This document shows, piece after piece, positions 17,639-25,444 of a stretch of 64,000 nucleotides of DNA (positions within the stretch are counted from its first letter, which is position 1; each line of letters begins with the position of its first letter). The translations under genes were made by a program, and so were the position numbers. The notes under the pieces were generated by a model. It ran no database searches and was not told where the DNA came from. It saw nothing but the letters and a program-made list of their open reading frames with translations. The stretch covers positions 1 through 64,000 of the forward strand of contig CAZIGG010000001.1 of assembly GCA_964538575.1 (NCBI GenBank), written 5' to 3'. Source of the stretch: UBA2336 sp964538575. GTDB taxonomy: Bacteria > Bacteroidota > Bacteroidia > Cytophagales > Cyclobacteriaceae.

Positions 17639-17684
17639 CAGGATTTGATCAGGATTTACAGGATTTGAAGATTTACCGGATTTT
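17639..17684 (+). repeat. Degenerate tandem GGATTT array
   Basis: GGATTT recurs at 17641, 17652, 17661 and 17678, with a partial copy at 17669. This gives a spacing of about 9-11 bases in a short non-coding tract between glyA and the TPM-domain gene. The tract resembles short degenerate repeats that I recall from intergenic regions of other Bacteroidota. The rest of this 273-base gap shows no gene. Confidence 0.6.
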
Positions 17685-17875
17685 TTAGCGGTTGCCTTTA
17701 AGCTTGTCTTTCATTCCGCAATGACAAAACCAACCCGCAGGTGAAAAATGTAGCCTTTGGTAGGTACTGTTGTAGATTAAATTCTCACAGATCAGCCCCC
17801 GCTGTTTCCTCCGCTATTAGTTTAGAGTTACTGATCCAGCCCTTCCGTTTAAAAATTGAACGCCTCGAACCCTGG

Positions 17876-18526
17876 TTAATTAATCCTGAGATCATCCCGC
17901 AGCTCATTGGCATCGTCTGCTGTTTTTACAAATCCTTTTTCGAGCAGAATTTCCCCGCAGCGTTTTAAGGCACCTTCAAGCCCTTCTACAATTTTGTCTC
18001 TCCGGATATAATCGGTAAGGTTAATTACAATCTTGTCCCATTCCTTCTGCTCCACTACTTTACTGATCCCGCTATCGGCCATAACAATTACCTCATGCTC
18101 CAGAAAGGAAATGAAAATCATAATGCCGGTGCGCTGGCGCGTATTGAAAACTTCTTCTTCGAGGAACGCATTTTCGGCCCGCTGCCGCGTGGCATGGTCT
18201 TTATGTTTTTGCTCAAGTAAAAGACGTTTGAGGGGATCAATGTAATGTGCGGCTAATGCACCTAACGCACCGATAATACCAACCGCAAAAAAGATAAGCA
18301 TGGGATCATGAACAGCGAGCGAAGGGACGTACCGGTCGAATATGATAATTAACACAAAGCCAAGCGCGGCTGAAAAAACACCTGCTTTATAATTCGCTAT
18401 TGTATAGTGGCCGCTTTTCGAAACAATCACCGGAACAATCTCACCGGAGATCTTACTTTCAGCTTCGTTAACCGCTGCCTTTACCCGGTTCAGATCGTTT
18501 TCCGAAAATTTCGAGCGAAGATTCAT
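17876..18526 (-). CDS. TPM-domain membrane protein
   Basis: TPM-domain protein (TLP18.3/Psb32/MOLO-1 family). The TPM domain begins at FSENDLNRVKAAVNEAESKI and continues after an inserted pair of membrane segments (about 50-70 and 78-98). The later part (TGIMIFISFLEHEVIVMADSGI) is the most conserved half. Family members have been linked to phosphatase activity and membrane protein quality control, but this one cannot be assigned. In many Bacteroidota such genes sit in a lemA-TPM-TPM group; here it stands alone. 216 residues, complete. Confidence 0.8.
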   Translation of the reverse strand: MNLRSKFSENDLNRVKAAVNEAESKISGEIVPVIVSKSGHYTIANYKAGVFSAALGFVLIIIFDRYVPSLAVHDPMLIFFAVGIIGALGALAAHYIDPLKRLLLEQKHKDHATRQRAENAFLEEEVFNTRQRTGIMIFISFLEHEVIVMADSGISKVVEQKEWDKIVINLTDYIRRDKIVEGLEGALKRCGEILLEKGFVKTADDANELRDDLRIN

Positions 18527-18561
18527 GACCGGCTGGTTTTAGACTTACGAAAGATAGTTTA

Positions 18562-18638
18562 TTAACCGCAGAGGCGCAAAGAACGCAAAGCAGGTAAGCA
18601 GATCGGCTTTCCGTGTACCTCTGCTTCTTTGCGGTTAA
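18562..18638. repeat. Imperfect inverted repeat with GCAAAG units
   Basis: The left arm (18562-18590) contains TTAACCGCAGAGGCGCAAAG and a second GCAAAG. The right arm (18618-18638) is, in reverse complement, TTAACCGCAAAGAAGCAGAGG. TTAACCGCA is identical in both arms. The element fills most of the 124-base gap between the TPM gene and pdxJ, both on the minus strand. It may act as a terminator-like structure; the unit resembles dispersed intergenic repeats I recall from other bacteria. Confidence 0.6.
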
Positions 18639-18650
18639 AAATTTTCCTGA

Positions 18651-19403
18651 CTACTTCAGTTCTCTCAAATACAACTGAATCGTATTCTCCAATCCAAAAT
18701 AGAGCGCATCCGAAATCAAGGCATGCCCGATGGATACTTCATCCAGGTCCGGAATCGACTGCTTTAGAAATTTAAGGTTGTGAAGATCAAGATCGTGCCC
18801 TGCATTAATACCCAGCCCGTTTTTTTTGGCTGCACGTGCTGTCGTTATATAATCTTTTACGGCTGCTTCACGATTTTTATGATAGCTGCTTGCGTACGGC
18901 TCCGTATATAACTCAATTCTATCAGCACCGGCTTTTGCCGCGCCCTCGGCCATGGCTTCAACCGGATCGACAAAAACAGAGACCCGGACATTGCTGCGTT
19001 TCAGTTCCTTAATAACTTCTTTTAAAAAGTCGGCATGCTTTACCGTGTCCCACCCGGCATTAGACGTAATGGCATCCGGCTTATCGGGAACAAGCGTTGC
19101 CTGCGCGGGCTTTGCTTCGCGGATTAACTGTATGTATCGTTCATCGGGATATCCTTCAATATTAAATTCGGTTGTTACAATGTCTTTTAATTGCATCACA
19201 TCGCTGAAGCGGATATGGCGTTCATCGGGCCGCGGATGGACGGTGATTCCCTGCGCGCCAAAGCGCTCACAATCCAGGGCGGTTTTGATTACATCCGGGT
19301 TGTTCCCGCCCCGGGCGTTGCGGAGCGTAGCAATTTTGTTAATATTTACCGATAGCCGTGTCACCGTTTTGTTAATTTCGCACATCAAACTTAACGATTC
19401 CAC
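18651..19403 (-). CDS. pdxJ: Pyridoxine 5'-phosphate synthase
   Basis: Final ring-closing step of DXP-dependent vitamin B6 synthesis, condensing 1-deoxyxylulose 5-phosphate with 3-amino-1-phosphohydroxyacetone. Diagnostic segments are LSVNINKIATLRNARGGNNP, GITVHPRPDERHIR, SVFVDPVEAM, RIELYTEPYA and GINAGHDLDLHNL. Homologues start close to the RLSVNIN motif, so the internal ATG at 19385 is a better start than 19403. The gene is divergent from the GatB/YqeY gene, and their starts are very close. Confidence 0.95.
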   Translation of the reverse strand: MESLSLMCEINKTVTRLSVNINKIATLRNARGGNNPDVIKTALDCERFGAQGITVHPRPDERHIRFSDVMQLKDIVTTEFNIEGYPDERYIQLIREAKPAQATLVPDKPDAITSNAGWDTVKHADFLKEVIKELKRSNVRVSVFVDPVEAMAEGAAKAGADRIELYTEPYASSYHKNREAAVKDYITTARAAKKNGLGINAGHDLDLHNLKFLKQSIPDLDEVSIGHALISDALYFGLENTIQLYLRELK

Positions 19404-19424
19404 GCTTAACCAAATCCATTACTT

Positions 19425-19877
19425 ATGAGCCTGAAGCAAAAAATAGATGCCGATATAAAAACCGCCATGCTGGCTAAGAACAAGGAAGAGCTTGAAGCAT
19501 TGCGCAGCATTAAATCCATGATCCTCCTCGCTGAAACGGAGAAGGGCGTTGTAGCAGAAATAACTTCGGACACCGAAAGCAAACTGCTGATGAAGGCCGC
19601 GAAGCAGCGCAGGGAATCGGCTGACATTTTCCAGCAACAGAACCGGACTGACCTGGCGGAACGGGAATTGTTTCAGCTTAATGTTATCAATCGCTACTTA
19701 CCTAAACAGCTTTCACCTGAAGAACTTACAGCCGAATTGAAAAAGATTATTGCCGAAGTTGGCGCCAGCGGGCCGCAGGACGTTGGCAAAGTAATGGGCA
19801 CCGCTACAAAAAAACTTGCCGGCTTAGCCGAAGGAAAAGCAATCTCTGAAACGGTTAAAAAACTTCTCGCCTCTTGA
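19425..19877 (+). CDS. GatB/YqeY-domain protein
   Basis: 150-residue YqeY-type protein related to the tail domain of GatB, the amidotransferase subunit. Marks are IDADIKTAMLAKNKEELEAL at the start and the C-terminal DVGKVMGTATKKLAG. Stand-alone YqeY proteins are widespread; their exact role in amidation of charged tRNA is unproven. The TGA stop overlaps the TTG start of the next gene by four bases, so this begins a plus-strand operon. Confidence 0.9.
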   Translation: MSLKQKIDADIKTAMLAKNKEELEALRSIKSMILLAETEKGVVAEITSDTESKLLMKAAKQRRESADIFQQQNRTDLAERELFQLNVINRYLPKQLSPEELTAELKKIIAEVGASGPQDVGKVMGTATKKLAGLAEGKAISETVKKLLAS

Positions 19878-20383
19878 GCAAGGTCGACATTGTACTTATC
19901 ATTATTCTGATTGTTGGTGCAGTAGCCGGATACAAAAAAGGTTTTCTGTCTGAGCTGTTTACCTTGCTTGGCATTATTCTCGGTGTGCTGGCCGGCTTTA
20001 AGCTGATGGGTGCAGCCATGCTGATGCTTGACGAGCATTACGACATCAATGAACATGTATTGCCCTACGTTGCTTTCGGTGTTGTGTTTCTCATCGTAGT
20101 GATTGGTGTTACCCTACTGGGGAAAGTTTTTAAATCTTCGTTGGAAAAAACTGTACTCGGCAGTGTTGATAAACTCTTGGGTGGCCTGCTGGGCATTTTA
20201 AAAACAGCGTTTATGTTAAGTGTCTTGATTTGGATCACAAGCTCACTGAATATTCACGCTCCGGAAAAATTTACGGAAGATGCCTGGCTTTATCCAACCG
20301 TTGCCCGGTTTGCACCGGCTGTAACCGGTTGGATCGGGGAGATTTTCCCTGTTTTCAGTGACCTTTTCGGGCAGGGAGCCTGA
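19874..20383 (+). CDS. CvpA family membrane protein
   Basis: CvpA-type integral membrane protein, 169 residues, with four hydrophobic segments (about 3-22, 28-50, 60-82, 100-120). SKVDIVLIIILIVGAVAGYKKG is the typical start with the YKKGF turn. The family affects envelope stress resistance and colicin V production in enterobacteria; no enzymatic function is known. It uses a TTG start inside the stop of the previous gene. Confidence 0.87.
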   Translation: MSKVDIVLIIILIVGAVAGYKKGFLSELFTLLGIILGVLAGFKLMGAAMLMLDEHYDINEHVLPYVAFGVVFLIVVIGVTLLGKVFKSSLEKTVLGSVDKLLGGLLGILKTAFMLSVLIWITSSLNIHAPEKFTEDAWLYPTVARFAPAVTGWIGEIFPVFSDLFGQGA

Positions 20384-20450
20384 AAACTTTTTTACAAGGG
20401 TCTTTGTTTGATATTTTTTTCCTTACTTATCGGATATAGATCCAGCGTGT

Positions 20451-21203
20451 ATGGCATTGACAGTTAAAGAAGAAACCGGATTTAAATTCATTGACGAAGG
20501 AAAGGGTGAAGTTGTGCTGCTGCTGCACGGTTTATTCGGTGCGCTCAGCAACTGGGAAGGTGTTGTAAACCGTTTTTCTCAAAACTACCGCGTTGTTATT
20601 CCCATGCTTCCGATTTATGATATGCCCATTCGGGAAGCCGGCCTTGAAGGTCTTCGCAAGTTCCTCGAAGAATTCGTTGCCATGAAAAAGCTTGACAACA
20701 TGATGATCATGGGAAACAGCCTGGGCGGCCACATTGCATTGGTCTATACCCTCAAGAATCCCGACAAGGTAAAGAAGCTGATTCTTACCGGAAGTTCGGG
20801 CCTGTTTGAAGACGGCATGGGCGGGTCTTATCCGAAGCGCGGCAATTACGAATATATACGAGAGCGCGTTGCGTACACATTCTATGATCCCACCGTTGCA
20901 ACAAAGGAACTGGTAGATGAAGTGTTTGAAACAACCAACAGCATTCCGAAGTGTCTGCGAATTGTAGCCATTGCAAAATCCGCGCAGCGGCATAACATGG
21001 CCAACGATATTCCGAATATAAAAGCGCCAACACTTTTGGTGTGGGGATTGAATGACACGATAACACCCCCGGCTGTAGCCCACGAGTTTAACCGGTTAAT
21101 TCCGAATTCAACGTTGCGGTTTGTGGACAAATGCTGCCATGCCCCCATGATGGAACATCCCGAAAAATTTAATACGCTGGTTGAAAACTTTTTGGCTGCG
21201 TAG
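20451..21203 (+). CDS. Alpha/beta-fold hydrolase
   Basis: 250-residue alpha/beta hydrolase with a complete triad: Ser90 in GNSLGG, Asp201 in GLNDTITPP and His229 in CCHAPMMEHPE. The oxyanion segment is LLLHGLFGALSNW. The substrate is unknown. This gene lies between cvpA and a CBS-domain gene in a plus-strand series that I recall as conserved in Cytophagales ahead of nadK and the envelope genes. Confidence 0.88.
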   Translation: MALTVKEETGFKFIDEGKGEVVLLLHGLFGALSNWEGVVNRFSQNYRVVIPMLPIYDMPIREAGLEGLRKFLEEFVAMKKLDNMMIMGNSLGGHIALVYTLKNPDKVKKLILTGSSGLFEDGMGGSYPKRGNYEYIRERVAYTFYDPTVATKELVDEVFETTNSIPKCLRIVAIAKSAQRHNMANDIPNIKAPTLLVWGLNDTITPPAVAHEFNRLIPNSTLRFVDKCCHAPMMEHPEKFNTLVENFLAA

Positions 21204-21229
21204 AGTAGTAAGATTATAAAGGAGCGAAC

Positions 21230-21895
21230 GTGATAGCAGAAGATTTAATAAACCACATGATTCCGCCTCTCAAGGCAACAGACGATGCGCACAAAGCAAT
21301 TGTATGGATGGAAGAATTCCGGTGCAACCAAATGCCGGTGGTGGACAATGGCAAGCTGCTTGGATTCATCTCAGAAGAAATTATCCTGGAAGGAAACGAT
21401 GTAGAGAAACGCCTCAAAGATTTTGACCTGATCGGCAAGGCGTGTTATGTGCACATGAATTCCCACTTCTACGACATCCTTAAAGTTGCAGCCGATAACA
21501 AGCTTCAGATGGTTGCCGTGATCACGGAAGAGGACATTTATAATGGTGTGATCACCATGCAGGACACATTAAGTTCCTTTGCCCAGACAGCGGCCGTACA
21601 AACTCCGGGCGGTATTCTTGTGCTCTCCATGAATCATAATGATTACTCACTGGCGGAAGTAAGCCGGCTGATTGAAGAGAATCATGCACGCGTGCTCAGC
21701 AGCCTGGTAAAAGAAGATCCGCTTGATCCGGGCAAGATCCGGTTAACCCTTAAGCTGGATCAGCTTGATTTAACACGCATCGTTGCAACACTTGAACGCT
21801 TCAATTATAAGGTCATCGGCCGCTACCAGGAAACTCAGGCCGGGGGTTCTGATAAAGACCGGATCGATATGCTGTTGCGCTACCTCGATATCTGA
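21230..21895 (+). CDS. CBS-domain protein
   Basis: 221-residue soluble protein with two CBS motifs (about 1-60 and 65-120; NQMPVVDNGKLLGFIS and MVAVITEEDIYNGVIT) and a C-terminal ACT-like region (about 130-200, GGILVLSMNHNDYSLAEV). The organisation resembles AcuB-type regulators that sense adenine nucleotides, but the target is unknown. The start is GTG at 21230, supported by a GGAGCG purine tract six bases upstream. It lies 26 bases after the hydrolase gene and 93 bases before nadK. Confidence 0.85.
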   Translation: MIAEDLINHMIPPLKATDDAHKAIVWMEEFRCNQMPVVDNGKLLGFISEEIILEGNDVEKRLKDFDLIGKACYVHMNSHFYDILKVAADNKLQMVAVITEEDIYNGVITMQDTLSSFAQTAAVQTPGGILVLSMNHNDYSLAEVSRLIEENHARVLSSLVKEDPLDPGKIRLTLKLDQLDLTRIVATLERFNYKVIGRYQETQAGGSDKDRIDMLLRYLDI

Positions 21896-21988
21896 CCCTC
21901 AGAAATAATATTTCCGCATTTGCCCGATCATGCTTAACTTTAAGAGTAAGCCTGTAGTGGCTATCGTTAAAACCCGTTTGAGCGCGAA

Positions 21989-22864
21989 ATGAAAATAGGT
22001 GTCCACGGAAAGGAATTTAACCGGCAGTCAATTCCGCTTATTGAAAAAATCTTCCAGACCCTTACGGCCCATAAGGTTGAATTATTCGTTTCAGCTAAAT
22101 TTGAAAAGTACCTTAAGGCTTCTGTTTTCGGGAAATTCAAGTGGAAGACCTATTCCGAAAGCCATAATCTTCAAAAGCTGGATGTTTTCCTGAGCATTGG
22201 CGGTGACGGAACCCTGTTGGAGTCAATCACTCATATTGGCCCCAATCAAACCCCGATTTTAGGAATAAACACGGGCAGGCTCGGATTTCTGGCCACTACC
22301 AGCAAAGAAGAAATTGAAGCCGCACTTACCAAAGTGATTAAAGGTGCCTTTACGCTCGATAAACGGGCGCTTTTAAGGCTGGAATCGAATAAAAAGCTTT
22401 TCGGCAAACTCAATTTCGCCTTAAATGACTTTACGATTGTCAAAAAAGATTCTTCTTCCATGATCACGGTTCACACCTACATTGACGGAGAATTTTTGAA
22501 TTCCTACTGGGCAGACGGCCTGATTGTTTCGACCCCAACCGGGTCTACCGGGTATTCGCTTAGCTGCGGTGGCCCGTTGGTTTTCCCTGGCTCCGGCAAT
22601 TTCGTCCTTACCCCGGTAAGCCCCCATAACCTTACGGTAAGGCCCATTGTTGTTTCAGACGATGCCGTGCTCACCTTTGAAGTGGAGGGCCGCAGTAAGA
22701 AATTCCTGGTATCTATGGATTCCCGGATTGCGGTAGTGGACGAATCGGTAAAGCTTAAGGTGATAAAAGAGCGCTTTAAGGCTAATTTAATCAGCCTGGA
22801 GGGGCAGCATTATTTTAAAACCCTGAGGCAAAAGCTAAATTGGGGTCTGGATATAAGAAATTGA
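21989..22864 (+). CDS. nadK: NAD kinase
   Basis: Phosphorylates NAD to NADP. The GGDGT motif is at 71-75 (SIGGDGTLLES). It is followed by INTGRLGFLATT and the nucleotide-binding segment STPTGSTGYSLSCGGP. The 291-residue length is typical of Bacteroidota. It directly precedes the DUF6089 pair. Confidence 0.96.
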   Translation: MKIGVHGKEFNRQSIPLIEKIFQTLTAHKVELFVSAKFEKYLKASVFGKFKWKTYSESHNLQKLDVFLSIGGDGTLLESITHIGPNQTPILGINTGRLGFLATTSKEEIEAALTKVIKGAFTLDKRALLRLESNKKLFGKLNFALNDFTIVKKDSSSMITVHTYIDGEFLNSYWADGLIVSTPTGSTGYSLSCGGPLVFPGSGNFVLTPVSPHNLTVRPIVVSDDAVLTFEVEGRSKKFLVSMDSRIAVVDESVKLKVIKERFKANLISLEGQHYFKTLRQKLNWGLDIRN

Positions 22865-22872
22865 TTTTTTGT

Positions 22873-22880
22873 TACATTTG
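22873..22880 (+). promoter_or_regulatory. Predicted -7 element before the DUF6089 pair
   Basis: TACATTTG, an exact TAnnTTTG match 30 bases before the ATG at 22911 and just after the nadK stop. It could let the envelope block be transcribed separately from nadK. Confidence 0.5.
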
Positions 22881-22910
22881 TAGTCCGTTGATTTTGAAAC
22901 ACTTATAGCG

Positions 22911-23960
22911 ATGAAAAAAGTTGTAGCCCTGGTATTGATAACTGCATTTTTGGCAGCCTTCTCGCAAGAAGCCTATAGCCAGATTAATCGCAACAAAATC
23001 AAGAAGAATAACAGGAACATTGCCAGTTTCCGGGGCAACAAAAATTCTTTCAAAAGAAACGTTTATAATGCAATTGGTCTTTCTGTAAATGCTTTTAACT
23101 ATTACGGTGACCTTTCGCCCTCTGCAAAGGCGCTAAGTACAGATATGGGCTATACCCGCCCGGCTTTTGGGGGTTCTTTTGTTCACCGCTTCGGCCCGCG
23201 TTACCAGCTCGTGGCCAGCTTTATGGCTGGCGGAATTAAAGGTTCCGATAACAAATCACAAGATCCAAATGATAATGATGCCGCGTTCCGTTATGTTCGA
23301 AATCTTTCGTTCAGAAACAGAATTCAGGAACTCTCCGCTGTTGGCCAGATAGATTTATTTGAAAACCAGGCTACCTATATCAGCCGGGTTAAATGGACAC
23401 CCTACCTTTTTGCCGGAATCGCTGTATTTCACCATAATCCCCAGGCGCAGGTTCCGAAAACAGATCTCAACGGAAATTCTTATTCAAACGCAGGCGAGTG
23501 GGTTGATTTGAAGGACCTTAAAACCGAAGGACAAGATTATAAATTAATCCAGGCTGCTATACCATTCGGGATTGGCGCACGTTTTAGACTTAACGAGCTG
23601 ATGGATATTGCCGCAGAATTTGGATTCCGGTACACCTTTACAGACTATCTGGATGACGTGAGCAGCTATTACGTTGATCTTAGAACGCTTGATAGTGAGC
23701 TTGCACGATCCATGTCGTATCGTTCCAATGAAATTGCGCCAGGAGTAAGTGATAAAGTGGATGCTATTATTGCTAATCGGTATTATGGGTATGAGGCAGA
23801 CCTTGGATTTACTACCGTAGCCGGATATGGACATGTTAATAATGATGAAGCACAGACAAAAAATATCCGGGGTAAAAGTGACAAGGATTTGTACATGGTT
23901 AGCACCATTCGTCTTACCTACATCATCAACCGAAACTATCACCGGGCCAAATTCAGATAA
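22911..23960 (+). CDS. DUF6089-type outer-membrane beta-barrel protein, longer paralogue
   Basis: Outer-membrane protein of 349 residues with a signal peptide (KVVALVLITAFLAAFSQEAYS) and a predicted small beta-barrel. Several features are shared with the next gene: NYYGDL against NYTGDL near the N-terminus, the FTPYLFAG/FTPYLFGG strand, IPFGIGARFRL against IPFGGGFKYIV, EFGFRYTFTDYLDDVS against EFGIRKTFFDYLDNVS, and IRLTYI near the end. The extra length lies in loops. It is a tandem duplicate of the PorG-like gene; the stop and next start overlap as TAATG. Whether it works with PorG or separately is unknown. Confidence 0.8.
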   Translation: MKKVVALVLITAFLAAFSQEAYSQINRNKIKKNNRNIASFRGNKNSFKRNVYNAIGLSVNAFNYYGDLSPSAKALSTDMGYTRPAFGGSFVHRFGPRYQLVASFMAGGIKGSDNKSQDPNDNDAAFRYVRNLSFRNRIQELSAVGQIDLFENQATYISRVKWTPYLFAGIAVFHHNPQAQVPKTDLNGNSYSNAGEWVDLKDLKTEGQDYKLIQAAIPFGIGARFRLNELMDIAAEFGFRYTFTDYLDDVSSYYVDLRTLDSELARSMSYRSNEIAPGVSDKVDAIIANRYYGYEADLGFTTVAGYGHVNNDEAQTKNIRGKSDKDLYMVSTIRLTYIINRNYHRAKFR

Positions 23961-24640
23961 TGCTTAAAAAATTTCTGATCGGTGCGGCATTTTTTTGCAT
24001 TGCCACAACGGTAGTTGCACAACGGTCAGAGCTTGGATTTGGCATCGGAACATTCAACTATACCGGTGATCTTGTTAAAAATTACAACTTCAGGTACTCC
24101 CGGCCGGCCGCCACAGTTCTTTACCGGTCCAACATTAATAAGATTGTAAGCTTTCGCGCTGCCTTAACGGGCGGTAAGGTAGAAGCCTACGAAAAGCCTA
24201 TTGATGCGTTTGCCGCTGAACGCAACGCCTCCTTTGATATTTTCCTGTTGGAGGGATCGCTCGGGTTTGAATACCATTTCCTAAACTGGAAGGATAACAA
24301 AGTGCCGATGCGCTTCACGCCCTATCTTTTTGGCGGACTCGGCCTCTTTGGCATTTCGGGAAATGATACCAAGCCGGCCGAATACAGCAACGTTCAAATG
24401 GCCATTCCATTCGGGGGAGGCTTCAAATACATTGTTAACCCGCGCTGGTATGTAGCCCTCGAATTCGGCATTCGCAAAACTTTTTTTGATTACCTCGACA
24501 ACGTTTCTGCTTTCAAAGATCAGTCGCAGAAGAATTATCAGTACGGGAACCCCAACGACAACGATACTTACTATTTTTTGGGCATCACCTTAACCCGTAC
24601 ATTCTACGATATTCCCTGCCCTACAAATCCTTATAAATAA
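23960..24640 (+). CDS. porG: DUF6089 protein, probable type IX secretion protein PorG
   Basis: 226-residue outer-membrane protein with a signal peptide (MLKKFLIGAAFFCIATTVVA) and eight or so amphipathic strands. The symbol rests on family and position. In Porphyromonas gingivalis, PorG (PG0189) precedes the uppS, omp85 and two ompH genes, the same order seen here. PorG is described as an outer-membrane protein that associates with the PorK/PorN ring of the type IX secretion system. Size and position fit this copy better than the longer paralogue upstream. Orthology is inferred, not tested. Confidence 0.7.
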   Translation: MLKKFLIGAAFFCIATTVVAQRSELGFGIGTFNYTGDLVKNYNFRYSRPAATVLYRSNINKIVSFRAALTGGKVEAYEKPIDAFAAERNASFDIFLLEGSLGFEYHFLNWKDNKVPMRFTPYLFGGLGLFGISGNDTKPAEYSNVQMAIPFGGGFKYIVNPRWYVALEFGIRKTFFDYLDNVSAFKDQSQKNYQYGNPNDNDTYYFLGITLTRTFYDIPCPTNPYK

Positions 24641-24677
24641 GGCACTTAAGATAAACCGCTTTTACCCGAAAATACGC

Positions 24678-24685
24678 TATTTTTG
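24678..24685 (+). promoter_or_regulatory. Predicted -7 element for uppS
   Basis: TATTTTTG, an exact TAnnTTTG match, overlaps the upstream TTG (24683) that opens the longest uppS frame. If used, transcription would begin near 24690 and translation from the TTG at 24692 on a nearly leaderless mRNA. Confidence 0.5.
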
Positions 24686-24691
24686 CCGCCC

Positions 24692-25444
24692 TTGGCTTCA
24701 TTTAAAGAACATATCGATTTCAATAATCTGCCCCGGCACATTGCCGTTATCATGGATGGTAACGGGAGGTGGGCGAAAAAGAAAGGCGCGATGCGGATTT
24801 TTGGCCATCGCAATGCTGTACAGGCTGTTCGGGACGTAACCGAAGGCTGCGGGGAGATCGGTATAAAATACCTGACCTTATATGCATTTTCAACCGAAAA
24901 CTGGGGCCGGCCAAAAGAAGAGGTTGAGGGCCTGATGGAACTGCTGGTAAACACACTCAAGCAGGAAATAAAGACCCTGATGGAGAACCAGGTAAAACTA
25001 ATTACCATCGGTGATACATCTAATCTTCCGGAGGATTGCCAGAAAAATCTGGAGTGGGCTGTGGCCACAACCAAAAACAACAGCGGCCTTACGCTAATCC
25101 TGGCCTTAAGCTACAGTGGACGCTGGGAAATAACCCGCGCGGTGAAGGCCATTGCAGAAAAGGTGAAGTCAGGAAAATTAAATGACAGCGACATAAACGA
25201 AGAAATGATCAGCCAGCATTTGCAAACCGCAGGGGTTCCCGATCCTGAACTGCTCATCCGCACCAGCGGAGAGATGCGGGTGAGCAATTTTTTACTTTGG
25301 CAAATCGCCTATTCAGAATTATACATTACCCCAGCCTTGTGGCCTGACTTTCGCAAAGAAAACCTGTACGAAGCAATCTGGTCGTACCAGCAACGTGAGC
25401 GTAGGTTTGGCAAAACGAGTGAACAATTGAATCCGGTTAGTTGA
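24692..25444 (+). CDS. uppS: Isoprenyl transferase (undecaprenyl diphosphate synthase)
   Basis: Makes the C55 lipid carrier for peptidoglycan and surface glycans. The catalytic Asp lies in AVIMDGNGRWAKKKG (Asp22 counted from this start). TLYAFSTENWGRP and LIRTSGEMRVSNFLLWQIAY follow. No ATG precedes the motif. TTG codons at 24683 and 24692 are possible; 24692 gives the usual family N-terminus (ASFKEHIDFNNLP) and is free of the -7 element, so I chose it. The TGA stop overlaps the bamA ATG by one base. Confidence 0.95.
   Translation: MASFKEHIDFNNLPRHIAVIMDGNGRWAKKKGAMRIFGHRNAVQAVRDVTEGCGEIGIKYLTLYAFSTENWGRPKEEVEGLMELLVNTLKQEIKTLMENQVKLITIGDTSNLPEDCQKNLEWAVATTKNNSGLTLILALSYSGRWEITRAVKAIAEKVKSGKLNDSDINEEMISQHLQTAGVPDPELLIRTSGEMRVSNFLLWQIAYSELYITPALWPDFRKENLYEAIWSYQQRERRFGKTSEQLNPVS

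Noticed and set aside
17741..17968. Plus-strand ORF of about 75 codons overlapping the TPM gene end
   Set aside because: No recognisable domain, poor start context and overlap with a clear gene on the other strand.
24683..24691. Upstream TTG start for uppS adding three residues
   Set aside because: It lies within an exact -7 promoter match, and the TTG at 24692 gives the family-typical N-terminus.
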